The notes under the pieces were generated by a model. That model ran no database searches, was not told the origin of the DNA, and saw nothing but the letters and a program-made list of their open reading frames with translations. Both the position numbers and the translations under genes were made by a program. From the NCBI RefSeq assembly GCF_001652915.1, contig NZ_BBQI01000024.1:1-64000 (forward strand): DNA of 64,000 nucleotides, written 5' to 3'. This document shows positions 52,403 through 62,068 of the stretch, piece after piece. The first letter of the stretch is position 1, and every line of letters starts with the position of its first letter. The DNA comes from Cupriavidus sp. D384 (GTDB lineage Bacteria; Pseudomonadota; Gammaproteobacteria; Burkholderiales; Burkholderiaceae).

Positions 52403-55400
52403 ATGGCGAAGTTTTTTATCGACCGGCCGGTGTTCGCGTGGGTGCTCGCGCTGATCATCGCGCTGGGCGGTCTGTTGTCGATCGTGCAGCTGCCGATTGC
52501 GCAGTACCCCAATATCGCCCCGCCGATCATCACGGTGACCACCACCTACCCCGGTGCGTCGGCCAAGACGATCGAGGACTCGGTGATCACGCCGATCGAG
52601 CAGGAGCTCAACGGCGCACCCAACCTGCTCTATTACGAATCGCAAAGCGAATCGTCGGGGCTGGCCACGATCAACATCTCGTTCGCGCCGGGCTCGAACG
52701 CCGACCTGAACTCCGTGGAAGTGCAGAACCGCCTGAAGCGCGTGGAAGCGCGTCTGCCGGCGGAAGTGCGCCAACAGGGCGTGCGGGTCGACAAGGCCGG
52801 CAACAACTACATGATGTTCATCACGGTCTCGTCGAAATCGGGTAAATCCGATGCGATCGAGCTGGGCAACTTCGTGTCGGCGCAGGTGGTGGATTCGATC
52901 CGCCGCGTGCCCGGCGTGGGTGCCGCCGACCTGTTCGGCACCGAGTACGCCATGCGGATCTGGCTGGATCCGGCCAAGCTGACGGGCTACAACCTGACGC
53001 CGCTGGATGTGACCGCCGCCGTATCGGAGCAGAACATCCAGGTGGCCGTGGGCGAACTCGGCGGTACGCCGTCGCCGCGCGGCACCGAGCTGAATGCCAC
53101 GGTCAACACCGAAAGCCGGCTGACCACGCCCGAACAGTTCGCCAACATCCTGCTGCGCGTGAATCCGGACGGCTCGTCGGTGCGCATCAAGGACGTGGGC
53201 CGCGTGGAGCTGGGCGGTGCCGACTATTCGACGCTGGCCCGCATCAACGGCAAGCCGGCATCGGCCATCGCCATCAAGCTGTCGCCCACGGGCAATGCAC
53301 TGGCTACCGCCACCGCGGTGCGCGCCAAGATGGAAGAGTTGCAGCGCTTCTTCCCGCCCGACTACGAATTCAGCGTTCCCTACGACACGTCCGCGTTCGT
53401 GAAGATCTCGATCGAGGAAGTGGTCAAGACGCTGCTGGAAGCCGTGGTGCTGGTGTTCCTGGTGATGTACCTGTTCCTGCAGAACTTCCGGGCCACGCTG
53501 ATTCCCACGCTGGTGGTGCCGGTGGCGCTGCTCGGTACGTTCGGCGCGATGCTGGCGTTCGGCTTCTCGATCAACGTGCTGACCATGTTCGGCATGGTGC
53601 TGGCCATCGGTATCCTGGTGGACGACGCGATCGTGGTGGTCGAGAACGTCGAGCGGATCATGAGCGAGGAAGGTCTCTCGCCGCGCGAAGCCACCCGCAA
53701 GGCCATGAGCCAGATCACGGGCGCCATCGTCGGCATCACGCTGGTACTGACCGCCGTGTTCATCCCGATGGCGTTCTTCTCGGGTTCGGTCGGCAACATC
53801 TACCGCCAGTTCTCGCTGTCGCTGATCTCGTCGATGGTGTTCTCGGCCATCCTGGCGCTGACGCTGACGCCGGCCCTGTGCGCGACGCTGCTCAAGCCGG
53901 TGGAAGCGGGTCATCACCACGAGCGGAAGGGCTTCTTCGGCTGGTTCAACCGGACGTTTGCCACGGCATCGACCGGCTACCAGGGCATCGTGGCGCGCAT
54001 TCTCAAGCGCTCGGGCCGCTACCTGATCGTCTACGCGGTGATCATCGCCGGTGTGGTGCTGCTGTTCCAGCGCCTGCCGTCGTCGTTCCTGCCTGACGAA
54101 GACCAGGGCTACATGATCACGGTGGTGCAGCTGCCCACGGGCGCCACGCAAGAGCGCACGATCGGCGTGCTCAAGCAGATCGAGGACTACTACCTGCAGA
54201 AGGAATCGAAGGTGGTGGACCAGATGATCACGGTGGCCGGCTTCTCGTTCTTCGGCCGCGGCCAGAACGGCGGTATCGCGTTCGTGCGCCTGAAGGACTG
54301 GAAGGAGCGTCCGGGTGCGGACCAGACCGCGCAGGCGCTGGTGGGCCGTGCGTTCGGCGCGCTGTCGTTCATCAAGGACGCGATCATCTTCCCGCTGAAC
54401 CCGCCGGCCATCTCCGAGCTGGGCAATTCGTCGGGCTTCGACTTCCGTCTGCAGGACCGCACAGGCCAGGGCCACGCCAAGCTGATGGAAGCGCGCAACA
54501 TGATGCTCGGCATGGCCGCGAAGTCGCCGGCACTGGTGGGCGTGCGTCCGGAAGGCCAGGAAGACGCGCCGCAGCTGCGTATCGACATCGACCGCGAGAA
54601 AGCGCGCGCGCTGGGCGTGGCGGTGGCCGACATCAACCAGACGCTGTCGATCTCGTTTGGCTCGTCGTACGTGAATGACTTCATCTACGAAGGCCGCGTG
54701 CGCCGCGTGATCGTGCAGGCGCAGGGTTCGGATCGCCTGCTGCCTGACGACCTGGGCAAGCTGCGCGTGCGCAACGCGAACGGCGACATGGTGGCGTTCT
54801 CGGCGTTCTCGACGTCGCAGTGGATCATGGGCTCGCCGCGCCTGGAGCGCTACAACGGCATGCCGGCGGTGAAGCTGGCGGGCCAGGCCGCGCCGGGCAA
54901 GTCCACTGGCGAGGCGATGCGGGTGATGGAGGAGAACTTCGCCAAGCTGCCGCCGGGCTTCGGTTTCGAGTGGTCGGGCCAGTCGTATGAAGAACGCCTG
55001 GCCGGCTCGCAGGAACCGATCCTGTACACGCTGTCGCTGATCATCGTGTTCCTGTGCCTGGCCGCCCTCTACGAGAGCTGGTCGATCCCGGTCTCGGTGC
55101 TGCTGGTGGTGCCGCTGGGCGTGATCGGCGCGCTGCTGGGCGTGACGCTGCGCGGCATGCCCAACGACGTGTACTTCAAGGTGGGCCTGATCGCCACGAT
55201 CGGTCTGTCGGCGAAGAACGCCATCCTGATCGTGGAATTCGCCAAGGACCTGCAGGCGCAGGGCCGCAGCCTGGTCGACGCCACGCTTGAAGCGGTGCAC
55301 CTGCGGTTCCGCCCGATCCTGATGACGTCGATGGCGTTTATCCTGGGCGTGCTGCCGCTGGCCATCTCCACTGGCGCGGGCTCGGGCAGCCAGCGCGCCA

Positions 55401-55558
55401 TCGGTACCGGCGTGATGGGCGGCATGATCACGGCAACGGTACTGGCGATTTTCCTGGTGCCGGTATTCTTCGTGGTGGTTCGCAGCCGGTTCAAGGGCAG
55501 CAAGGCCCAGCACGAACGTGAGCAGGCACGTCTGGAAAGCAGCCAGAAGGAAATCTGA
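52403..55558 (+). CDS. acrB: RND multidrug efflux permease, AcrB/MexB-like
   Basis: This is a 1051-residue HAE1 proton/drug antiporter, nearly the same length as AcrB (1049). It opens [20 protein letters not shown]. Helix 4 carries the proton-relay Asp pair in [13 protein letters not shown]. The second periplasmic loop includes [20 protein letters not shown]. The last helices contain [19 protein letters not shown]. It exports drugs, dyes, bile-like detergents and solvents through the OprM-type channel encoded 3 bp downstream. A GGGAG site precedes the ATG. Confidence 0.96.
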   Translation: MAKFFIDRPVFAWVLALIIALGGLLSIVQLPIAQYPNIAPPIITVTTTYPGASAKTIEDSVITPIEQELNGAPNLLYYESQSESSGLATINISFAPGSNADLNSVEVQNRLKRVEARLPAEVRQQGVRVDKAGNNYMMFITVSSKSGKSDAIELGNFVSAQVVDSIRRVPGVGAADLFGTEYAMRIWLDPAKLTGYNLTPLDVTAAVSEQNIQVAVGELGGTPSPRGTELNATVNTESRLTTPEQFANILLRVNPDGSSVRIKDVGRVELGGADYSTLARINGKPASAIAIKLSPTGNALATATAVRAKMEELQRFFPPDYEFSVPYDTSAFVKISIEEVVKTLLEAVVLVFLVMYLFLQNFRATLIPTLVVPVALLGTFGAMLAFGFSINVLTMFGMVLAIGILVDDAIVVVENVERIMSEEGLSPREATRKAMSQITGAIVGITLVLTAVFIPMAFFSGSVGNIYRQFSLSLISSMVFSAILALTLTPALCATLLKPVEAGHHHERKGFFGWFNRTFATASTGYQGIVARILKRSGRYLIVYAVIIAGVVLLFQRLPSSFLPDEDQGYMITVVQLPTGATQERTIGVLKQIEDYYLQKESKVVDQMITVAGFSFFGRGQNGGIAFVRLKDWKERPGADQTAQALVGRAFGALSFIKDAIIFPLNPPAISELGNSSGFDFRLQDRTGQGHAKLMEARNMMLGMAAKSPALVGVRPEGQEDAPQLRIDIDREKARALGVAVADINQTLSISFGSSYVNDFIYEGRVRRVIVQAQGSDRLLPDDLGKLRVRNANGDMVAFSAFSTSQWIMGSPRLERYNGMPAVKLAGQAAPGKSTGEAMRVMEENFAKLPPGFGFEWSGQSYEERLAGSQEPILYTLSLIIVFLCLAALYESWSIPVSVLLVVPLGVIGALLGVTLRGMPNDVYFKVGLIATIGLSAKNAILIVEFAKDLQAQGRSLVDATLEAVHLRFRPILMTSMAFILGVLPLAISTGAGSGSQRAIGTGVMGGMITATVLAIFLVPVFFVVVRSRFKGSKAQHEREQARLESSQKEI

Positions 55559-55560
55559 CA

Positions 55561-57039
55561 ATGACCAAGACTTTGACCACATTGCTGCTGGTGGCCGGGG
55601 TGATGAGCGGCTGCACGCTGGCGCCGCACTATGACCGTCCCGCCGCCCCCGTGGCAGGCAGCTATCCGGCCGCGCCGGAAGGCTACGCCACGGCCGAGGT
55701 GAAGAGCGGTGAAACGCGCAAGGCCACCGATATCGGCTGGCGCGAGTTCTTCACCGATCCGCGCCTGCAGACGCTGATTGCCACGTCGCTGGAAAACAAC
55801 CGCGACCTGCGCACGGCCGCGCTGCGTATCGAGGAAGCGCGTGCGCAGTACCAGATCCAGCGGGCCGACCTGCTGCCGACCGTGAACGGCAACGCCAGCT
55901 TCCAGCGCGGCCGCTTCTCGGGGGCCACATCGGGCGTCTCCCAGTCGTTCACCGGCAACATCTATCAGGTGGGCCTGTCGGTGACGCAGTGGGAGCTGGA
56001 CTTCTTCGGCCGCGTACGCAGCCTGTCGAATGCCGCGCTGGCGCAGTACTTCTCCACCGAGGAGGCACATCGCGCCGCGTATATCTCGCTGGTCTCCGAA
56101 GTTGCCAAGGCCTACCTGGCCGAGCGCGCCGCCGCCGAGCAGTACGACCTGGCGCGCGAGACGCTGGAGGCGCGCCAAAGCACGTACGAGTTGTCGAAGA
56201 AGCGTTTCGATGCCGGCGCCACCTCGGCGCTGGACCTGCGCGACAATGAATCGCTGGTGGCGCAGGCACGCGTGTCTGCCGCGCAGCTGGCACGCCAGCG
56301 TGCCCAGGCGCAGAACGCGCTCGAAGTGCTGGTAGGCAAGCCGATCGCCGAGATCCCGAACCTGCCGGCGCCGATGCGCCTGTCGGACGAACGCATCATC
56401 AGCGACATTCCCGAGGGCCTGCCTTCGGAACTGCTGACGCAGCGTCCGGATATCCGCCAGGCCGAACAGGCGCTGCTGTCCGCCAACGCGAACATCGGGG
56501 CCGCCCGCGCGGCCTTCTTCCCGCGGATCACGATGACGGCCAACGCCGGCAACATCAGCACGTCGTTCACCAACCTGTTCGATCACGGTGCCGGGGTATG
56601 GTCGTTCTCGCCGCAACTGACACTGCCGATCTTCGACTACGGACGCAACCTGTCGAACCTGGACCTGGCCAACGTGCGCAAGAACATCCAGATCGCCAAC
56701 TACGAGAAGACGATCCAGACCGCGTTTTCCGAAGTGGCCGATGCGCTGGTGGCGCGCGGCACGCTCGAAGAGCAGGTGGCGGGCCAGGAGCAGCAACGCA
56801 ATGCGGAAGCCGCGCGCTACGAGCTGTCGCGCCTGCGTTTCCGCAGCGGCGTGGCGAGCTACCTCGACGAGCTTGATGCGCAGCGCCAGCTGTTCTCGGC
56901 CGAGCAGGCGCTGGTGCAGGCGCGCCAGCTGCGTCTGACCAACGCGATCGACCTGTATCGCGCGCTGGGTGGCGGGCTGAACGAAACCGGGGCGGTGGCG
57001 CAGGCGGCGCCGCAACCGGCGGCGCAGACCACGCAGTAA
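55561..57039 (+). CDS. oprM: outer-membrane efflux lipoprotein, OprM/NodT family
   Basis: This is a 492-residue TolC-type channel. The lipoprotein signal ends VMSGC, with Cys18. Two outer-membrane efflux repeats follow: LRTAALRIEEARAQYQIQRA in the first, and LLSANANIGAARAAFFPRIT with LTLPIFDYGRNLSNLDLA in the second. The length equals OprM-type proteins. It starts 3 bp after the acrB stop, so it is cotranscribed and probably coupled. The upstream MdtAB-like pump may share this channel. Confidence 0.95.
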   Translation: MTKTLTTLLLVAGVMSGCTLAPHYDRPAAPVAGSYPAAPEGYATAEVKSGETRKATDIGWREFFTDPRLQTLIATSLENNRDLRTAALRIEEARAQYQIQRADLLPTVNGNASFQRGRFSGATSGVSQSFTGNIYQVGLSVTQWELDFFGRVRSLSNAALAQYFSTEEAHRAAYISLVSEVAKAYLAERAAAEQYDLARETLEARQSTYELSKKRFDAGATSALDLRDNESLVAQARVSAAQLARQRAQAQNALEVLVGKPIAEIPNLPAPMRLSDERIISDIPEGLPSELLTQRPDIRQAEQALLSANANIGAARAAFFPRITMTANAGNISTSFTNLFDHGAGVWSFSPQLTLPIFDYGRNLSNLDLANVRKNIQIANYEKTIQTAFSEVADALVARGTLEEQVAGQEQQRNAEAARYELSRLRFRSGVASYLDELDAQRQLFSAEQALVQARQLRLTNAIDLYRALGGGLNETGAVAQAAPQPAAQTTQ

Positions 57040-57060
57040 CGCACCGCCGCAAGCGGAAGC

Positions 57061-57096
57061 AAAAAGGGCGAGGCCGTGATGGCCCCGCCCTTTTTT
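57061..57096 (+). terminator. strong terminator after oprM, shared with the OmpW gene
   Basis: AAAAAGGGCGAGGCC pairs with GGCCCCGCCCTTTTTT around GTGAT, with one A-C mismatch. A and T runs on both sides make it bidirectional between convergent genes. Confidence 0.92.
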
Positions 57097-57117
57097 ATGG
57101 TGCGCGCGATGCGGTGT

Positions 57118-57969
57118 TCAGAACTTGTATGTCGCCGCCAGGAAGAACACCAGCGGATTGGGCCGCAGTGTGGTCTTTGACGTCGACAGCACGGTGCCGT
57201 CCGAAGCCTTGATCGTCATCGTCGATTCCGACTTCAGCGGAATGTACGTCACGGCGCCGGTGACGCCCCAGTGCTCGTTGAAGTTGTAGGTGCCGCCGAT
57301 ATTGAACACCGGCGCCCACGACGACGAGGCATCGGCGCTGACCGATGTCTGCCCCGGGATACCGGCGCCCGCAGCCAGGATGGCGCCAAGGTTGTTGTTG
57401 ACCGACTGGGCGAACGCCGGGTTCACCTTGATATCGGTGAAAAAGTTGTACGACACGCCGACGCCCACAAACGGCCGGAACGTCACGCCTGGCGAGCGGA
57501 AGTGATACTGCACCATGGCCGCCGGGCTCCATTGCCGTGCCTGGGTGATGATCGGATTCAGCGACGGATCGCCCAGGCTCTGGCGGCCCAGCGCACCGGC
57601 CGGCCCGGGCGGGATCAGCTCGCCGTGGCCGTAGATCTTGAACGTGGGCGGAATGCCGCCCACGGCGGTGATGGCGATGTGGTCAGTCACGAAATGGCTG
57701 AACGTCAGGCCCAGTGTGTCGGCATTCGACGACGACAGGCCGCTGCCCGGCGCCGAGAACGACGAAGGCAGGCCCAGCGGGTAGTTGATCGGCACATCCA
57801 CGACATTGGTGGTCAGCGGCCCGCTGGTGCCGAACGTCTGGATGTGGAACCAGCCGGCCGACACCACGTTGTCGCCCGCCTTCTGGGCGTGCGCGGGCGC
57901 GGCAAGGCACGCGGCAACGGTGGTTGCCGCGGCCAGAAGATGTTTCAGGGCAAGTCGCTTGTTCTGCAT
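57118..57969 (-). CDS. OmpW-family outer-membrane protein
   Basis: This is a 283-residue outer-membrane beta-barrel. A signal peptide ends CLAAPAHAQK (about 1-28). OmpW signatures are AGWFHIQTFG, HFVTDHIAITAVGGIPPTFK, FRPFVGVGVSYNFF, FNEHWGVTGAVTYIPLKSE and the terminal FLAATYKF with final Phe. OmpW/AlkL proteins let small hydrophobic molecules cross the outer membrane. It is the last minus-strand gene of the cluster, 21 bp after the first DUF2957 lipoprotein gene, so probably in one transcript with it. Confidence 0.93.
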   Translation of the reverse strand: MQNKRLALKHLLAAATTVAACLAAPAHAQKAGDNVVSAGWFHIQTFGTSGPLTTNVVDVPINYPLGLPSSFSAPGSGLSSSNADTLGLTFSHFVTDHIAITAVGGIPPTFKIYGHGELIPPGPAGALGRQSLGDPSLNPIITQARQWSPAAMVQYHFRSPGVTFRPFVGVGVSYNFFTDIKVNPAFAQSVNNNLGAILAAGAGIPGQTSVSADASSSWAPVFNIGGTYNFNEHWGVTGAVTYIPLKSESTMTIKASDGTVLSTSKTTLRPNPLVFFLAATYKF

Positions 57970-57990
57970 TGTCTGTCTCCCCGTTTCTTG

Positions 57991-59274
57991 TTATTCGACG
58001 AACGCGCCGATCGTGAAGTACGGGCTGCCGTTGCGGTCCTCCAGGAATCCGAATACGCCGCCCGTGAACATCAGCTTGCCGGTGATGCCGGGCGTGCCTT
58101 CCTTGCGCGTGGTGGTGATCACGCCTGCCGTGGTCTGCGAGAAGTCGAGCTTCAGCGCAATGGCGCGCGTGGCGTCCGATGCATGGAACGGGTCGAGCAT
58201 GGCGGCGTCTGCGCCAACCAGCGCCGTGGTCTTGTAGTCGAAGTTGCTGTCGACGCCCACGTACTCGCCGTTGATGGCGCCCTGCGTGGCGGACACGGCC
58301 GGTGCCATCATGCCGATGCCGATCTCGTCGTCGGCACCCAGCGGCAGCTTGTCGGCGCTGGCGTAGCCGACGCGGATCATCACCGGCACAAGTTGTCCGC
58401 GCAGCTTGCCGACAATCAGGTAGGCGCGCCCCATCACATTGCCCAGCGTCGGCGCCTGTTCGCCCTCATAGTTGGTCGACAGCAGCGTGCCATTCGATTG
58501 CGCCGCGAACTTGTTGCCCTTCTGCTTGCAGGTGCCCCCGGCCTTGTTGTCGCAGACCGTGTACGAGCCGTCGGCCGCCAGCGACATCCTGTAATCCTGC
58601 GCCACCTGCGCGAAGTTCTTTGACGGAATCTCGTGGAAGCCCGAGCCGTTGTAGAGGCCGGCGATCTTGCCGAGGTCGGTCTCGGTCTGTGCGAAGCCAA
58701 TGAACTGGAAGTACGGGAACGTGGTGTCGGGCACCGCGCCCGCGCCCAGCAGGCCGTTGAACTGGATGCGGGCGCCGGGGATGGTGCCGCCCATCACGCC
58801 CTCGCCCAGGAACAGCTTGGCCGGCCGGGCCGGGTCCAGGCTGGCGCCCTGCAGCACGAACGCACACTGGTTCAGCTTCTGTGTCGGCAGGCCGGTTTCC
58901 TGTACCAGCGTGCCGGTCATCACGTTCTTGCCGTCGGTGGGGTCCGAGCGCGTGGGCGACACCGTGCCGGCGCTGCGCGGCACCGACGAATCGAGGAACG
59001 TCACGGCCCATGTCTTCTGAGTGGTGTCGATCTGCACCTTGACCAGTTCGCCGGAGCCCGTGCCGCCGATATATGGCGTCGAGTAGTCAACCGATGCGGG
59101 GCACAGGCGCGGGGTCACCGCGGCGGGCGTGCTGCTGCCGCCGCCGTCGCCGCCACCGCCGCCGCACGCGGCCAGCAAGGCGGTGGTGACAAGGGCCAGC
59201 GCCAGGCGCGGTACCCAGGGCCGCTGCGTGGTGGCGCCGGCGGCGTACGGACGAAGCGATTGCGGCAGCTGCAT
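57991..59274 (-). CDS. DUF2957 lipoprotein A
   Basis: This is a 427-residue lipoprotein of unknown function. The signal region ends LLAAC, with Cys37, followed by a Gly-rich linker. The mature part is beta-rich and contains GELVKVQIDTTQKTWAVTFL, IPGARIQFNGLLG, AQTETDLGKIAGLYNGSGF and LIVGKLRGQLVPVMIRVGYA. The same segments recur in the next gene, so the two are tandem paralogues. The start has AAGGAG eight bases upstream. The DUF2957 name is from memory of the family; no catalytic motif is visible. Confidence 0.8.
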   Translation of the reverse strand: MQLPQSLRPYAAGATTQRPWVPRLALALVTTALLAACGGGGGDGGGSSTPAAVTPRLCPASVDYSTPYIGGTGSGELVKVQIDTTQKTWAVTFLDSSVPRSAGTVSPTRSDPTDGKNVMTGTLVQETGLPTQKLNQCAFVLQGASLDPARPAKLFLGEGVMGGTIPGARIQFNGLLGAGAVPDTTFPYFQFIGFAQTETDLGKIAGLYNGSGFHEIPSKNFAQVAQDYRMSLAADGSYTVCDNKAGGTCKQKGNKFAAQSNGTLLSTNYEGEQAPTLGNVMGRAYLIVGKLRGQLVPVMIRVGYASADKLPLGADDEIGIGMMAPAVSATQGAINGEYVGVDSNFDYKTTALVGADAAMLDPFHASDATRAIALKLDFSQTTAGVITTTRKEGTPGITGKLMFTGGVFGFLEDRNGSPYFTIGAFVE

Positions 59275-59335
59275 GATGAAGTCTCCTTGGTGCTTTCTTA
59301 TGGTGTGAGGCAGGGATCCGGGCGCGCGTCGTCCG

Positions 59336-60724
59336 CTAGCGGTTTGCCACCGCGCTGACGCGGAAGGTCGGGCTGGCGGCGTTGCCGAACAGGTGGGCGT
59401 ACACGGGGCCGGTGGTGATCAGCGCGCCGGTCTGGCCGCTGTTGTCGACGGTGGTCACCACGCCGGGCCGCGTGGCCTGCGTGAGATCCATCTGGAAGCC
59501 ACCGATCGGCGTGAGCGACGGGTCTTGTGGATCGAGCCAGGCCCCGACGTTGTCATGCAGCGACGACGCGACGTACCTGAAGTCGCTGCCCGAGCCGACG
59601 TAGCCGCCCTTGAGTGCGGTGGCGGTAGTGGCGGTGGTTGGCGACAGCAGCGCGATGCCGGATTCGTCGTCGACGCTGAGGATGATGTTGGTAAGGTCCG
59701 AGAAGTCGACGCGCGCGTAGCCCACGCGCACCAGCAACGGCACCAGCTTGCCTTCGAGCTTGCCCACGATCAGCACACCCTTGGCCAGCGTCTGGTTGCC
59801 GGCCGCGAACGTCTGGGTGAAGAAGAACGGATACGGTTTCAGGCCGCTGGAGTCGAAGCTCTCGAAAGCGCCGTCGGTGCCTGCGCGCAGCTTCCAGGCC
59901 TTGCCGGTGGTCACGCAGTTGCCCGAAGCCACCGTGCAGGTGCCGTCGGCGTTGATGGTTTCCACCTTGTTGGCGACCGTGGGCACGAAATGGTCCGTCG
60001 AGACCGGATCTCCACCCGACGGAATCAGGTGGTAGCCCAGCACGTTGTAGCTGCCGGCCACCTTGCTGAAGTCGGTCTCGGTTTCGGCGAAGGCCAGCAC
60101 CGGATACATCGCGAAGGTCGTGGCCGGAATGGCGCCAAAGCCGGGGACGGCGTCGGTGCCGCCGAGGCCGTTGTACTTGATCGTGGCACCCGGGATGCCG
60201 CCGCCGGCAACGCCATTGCCGACAAACAGGATCGGGGGATTGGCCGGATCGATGAGCGCTTGCGACTTGCCGTCGGATGCCGTCGCGGTCTTCAGTTCGT
60301 ATGCGCAGTTGTTCTGGGCTTCGGTGGGCAACGGCCGGGTGGGATGCGACATCGTGCCGGTGACGGTGACGCCGGCGCGCGTGGGGTAGATATCGGCAGT
60401 GGTCTGCGGGACCGGCGATTCCAGGAACTGGATGCGATACGTGCCCTTCGTGCTGTCGAGCTGGATCTTTACGAACTCGCCCGCGCCCGACCCGCCGGTG
60501 TACGTGGTGTTGAAGTCCAGCACGCTGGGGCAGATCGCGGCCACCGGCTGGTTGACCGTGGGGCCCGACGGCGTGCACGTTCCATTGGTGGCGCATTGCT
60601 GCGCGGCGGCTTGCGGCGTGGTACCGCCAGGGTCGCCGTCGCCACCGCCGCAGGCGGAGAGCGCGATCGTCAGGCTTACCCCAGCCAAGGCAAAAGCGGT
60701 GCGTCGAAAGTTCGACTGTTTCAT
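59336..60724 (-). CDS. DUF2957 lipoprotein B
   Basis: This is a 462-residue lipoprotein, paralogous to the next gene downstream. The signal ends IALSAC, with Cys25, and a Gly-rich linker follows. Shared segments are GEFVKIQLDSTKGTYRIQFL, IPGATIKYNGLGG, AETETDFSKVAGSYN and LIVGKLEGKLVPLLVRVGYA. It has an extra Cys-containing stretch (QQCATNGTCTPSG). The start at ATG 60724 has GAGGAG upstream; the frame is open for 90 further codons with no site. The 226 bp to the DUF1571 gene hold no gene. Function unknown; surface location inferred. Confidence 0.8.
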   Translation of the reverse strand: MKQSNFRRTAFALAGVSLTIALSACGGGDGDPGGTTPQAAAQQCATNGTCTPSGPTVNQPVAAICPSVLDFNTTYTGGSGAGEFVKIQLDSTKGTYRIQFLESPVPQTTADIYPTRAGVTVTGTMSHPTRPLPTEAQNNCAYELKTATASDGKSQALIDPANPPILFVGNGVAGGGIPGATIKYNGLGGTDAVPGFGAIPATTFAMYPVLAFAETETDFSKVAGSYNVLGYHLIPSGGDPVSTDHFVPTVANKVETINADGTCTVASGNCVTTGKAWKLRAGTDGAFESFDSSGLKPYPFFFTQTFAAGNQTLAKGVLIVGKLEGKLVPLLVRVGYARVDFSDLTNIILSVDDESGIALLSPTTATTATALKGGYVGSGSDFRYVASSLHDNVGAWLDPQDPSLTPIGGFQMDLTQATRPGVVTTVDNSGQTGALITTGPVYAHLFGNAASPTFRVSAVANR

Positions 60725-60950
60725 GGTGGTCTCCTCGTTCTTATGACGGGCGCACCGGCACTGGCCGAGGTGTCGCACGGTGGTCGGAATCTCGCGTTTC
60801 AAGCGCCTTGGCGCAATAGAGCGCTCGTTCCAAACATTGCCGCTGTGCCGTCTGCCGTTGTCCGCCAAGCGCCTCGCGCTGCTGTTCAAACCGCGTGCGC
60901 GGCCCGTTGTGCGCACATTCAAACGGGGGTGGCGCCTGGCGCCGGCTGCA

Positions 60951-61847
60951 TCAGAACTTGTATTCGCTGTTGGCGGGGTCGAATGCCGACGCATCGAACG
61001 TCTTCTTCACGGCCTTCTCGAAGACGATCTTCTCGGTCATGTTGCCGTCGGTATCCCATGCCGTTTCGGTGCGCGGCCATGGATGCCTGAGGTCGAATGT
61101 CAGTTGCACCTTTTTGGCGTAGTACTTCGGCGCGCCTTCCGGCAGATCCCAGGTCAGCGCCACCATGCGTGTGCCCTGTTCCTGCACGATCTCTGCGCGC
61201 GTGTATTTCTCTGACAGGCCCGCGGCGCGCAGCGTCCTGGCGTCGCGCTCCAGCATCGACAGCACGAACTGGAAGCCGAGATCGCGCACGGTATGGTTCG
61301 ATTGCGATTTCGCCAGCGTGCCGTCGATGGCGGTCCAGATCGACGTGAAGCCCATGATGCCGCCCAGATGGCCGTACATCTCTTCCTTGCGGCGGGTCTC
61401 GTCGTAGATGATTTCCTGGCCGGCCTGCACGCCGTTGGGCAGCCACTTCGCGTAGAGCTGGCGCGGCAGATGGCGGTAGCGGATCATCATGCGTGCGGGC
61501 TTGTCCTGCCACTGGCCATTAAGGCGCTCCTGGCGTGTCATCCAGTATTCGTATTCGGGATAGCGGTTGATTTCCTGCCGCGCCCACGTCAGCAACGCCT
61601 CGGGCTGCAGGGCGTCGAACACGGCCAGCACCTGCGTGTCGGACATCGACGCCAGTTCGCCGCTGGCAATCTGCCTGGCGAACAGTGCGGTCTGTTGCGA
61701 AGTCGGCAGGCCGTCGTAAGGCGTGGGCGCGCGCGCGGGCTGTGCGGCCGGTGCGCCCTGGGCGTGAGCTTCGAACAGGCTGCCGGGCGGCGTGGCGAGG
61801 AATCCGAGGATGCCGCCAAACGCGGCGATCACGAACATCTGCTTCAT
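60951..61847 (-). CDS. DUF1571 family exported protein
   Basis: This is a 298-residue secreted protein. A signal peptide covers about 1-30 (MKQMFVIAAFGGILGFLATP). The mature part has the DUF1571 pattern: EYEYWMTRQERLNGQWQDK, PRQLYAKWLPNGVQAGQEI and YDETRRKEEMYGHLGGIMGF. The fold may resemble the LolA/LolB group of lipid carriers, but that is inference. The start at ATG 61847 has GGAG seven bases before it. Its place between the lipoproteins and the TetR gene suggests that it handles the same substrate in the periplasm. Confidence 0.8.
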   Translation of the reverse strand: MKQMFVIAAFGGILGFLATPPGSLFEAHAQGAPAAQPARAPTPYDGLPTSQQTALFARQIASGELASMSDTQVLAVFDALQPEALLTWARQEINRYPEYEYWMTRQERLNGQWQDKPARMMIRYRHLPRQLYAKWLPNGVQAGQEIIYDETRRKEEMYGHLGGIMGFTSIWTAIDGTLAKSQSNHTVRDLGFQFVLSMLERDARTLRAAGLSEKYTRAEIVQEQGTRMVALTWDLPEGAPKYYAKKVQLTFDLRHPWPRTETAWDTDGNMTEKIVFEKAVKKTFDASAFDPANSEYKF

Positions 61848-62068
61848 TGCGAGTCTCCAGTGTGTTTTGCATTTCTTCGGGCAAGACGGGGCCCTTCCGG
61901 CCGTGTGGGACACGGCAGGCTGGATGCGCACCGGAACCGCGGCGCGCAGCGGGTCACACCTCGCGGTTGGCGTGGTGGATCGACAGGGTGGGGATGAAGG
62001 CGACGGTTACCGTCGCGGCTCGCCGCAGCGCGCGTCGCGGTCCCGGTGGAGACCGCGACGGCGTGCCG

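Noticed and set aside
51098..55582. A very long open frame (nearly 1500 codons) antisense to acrA-acrB
   Set aside because: It mirrors the coding strand's GC-rich third positions, and its product is Arg/His/Gln-rich without domains. The sense genes are unambiguous.
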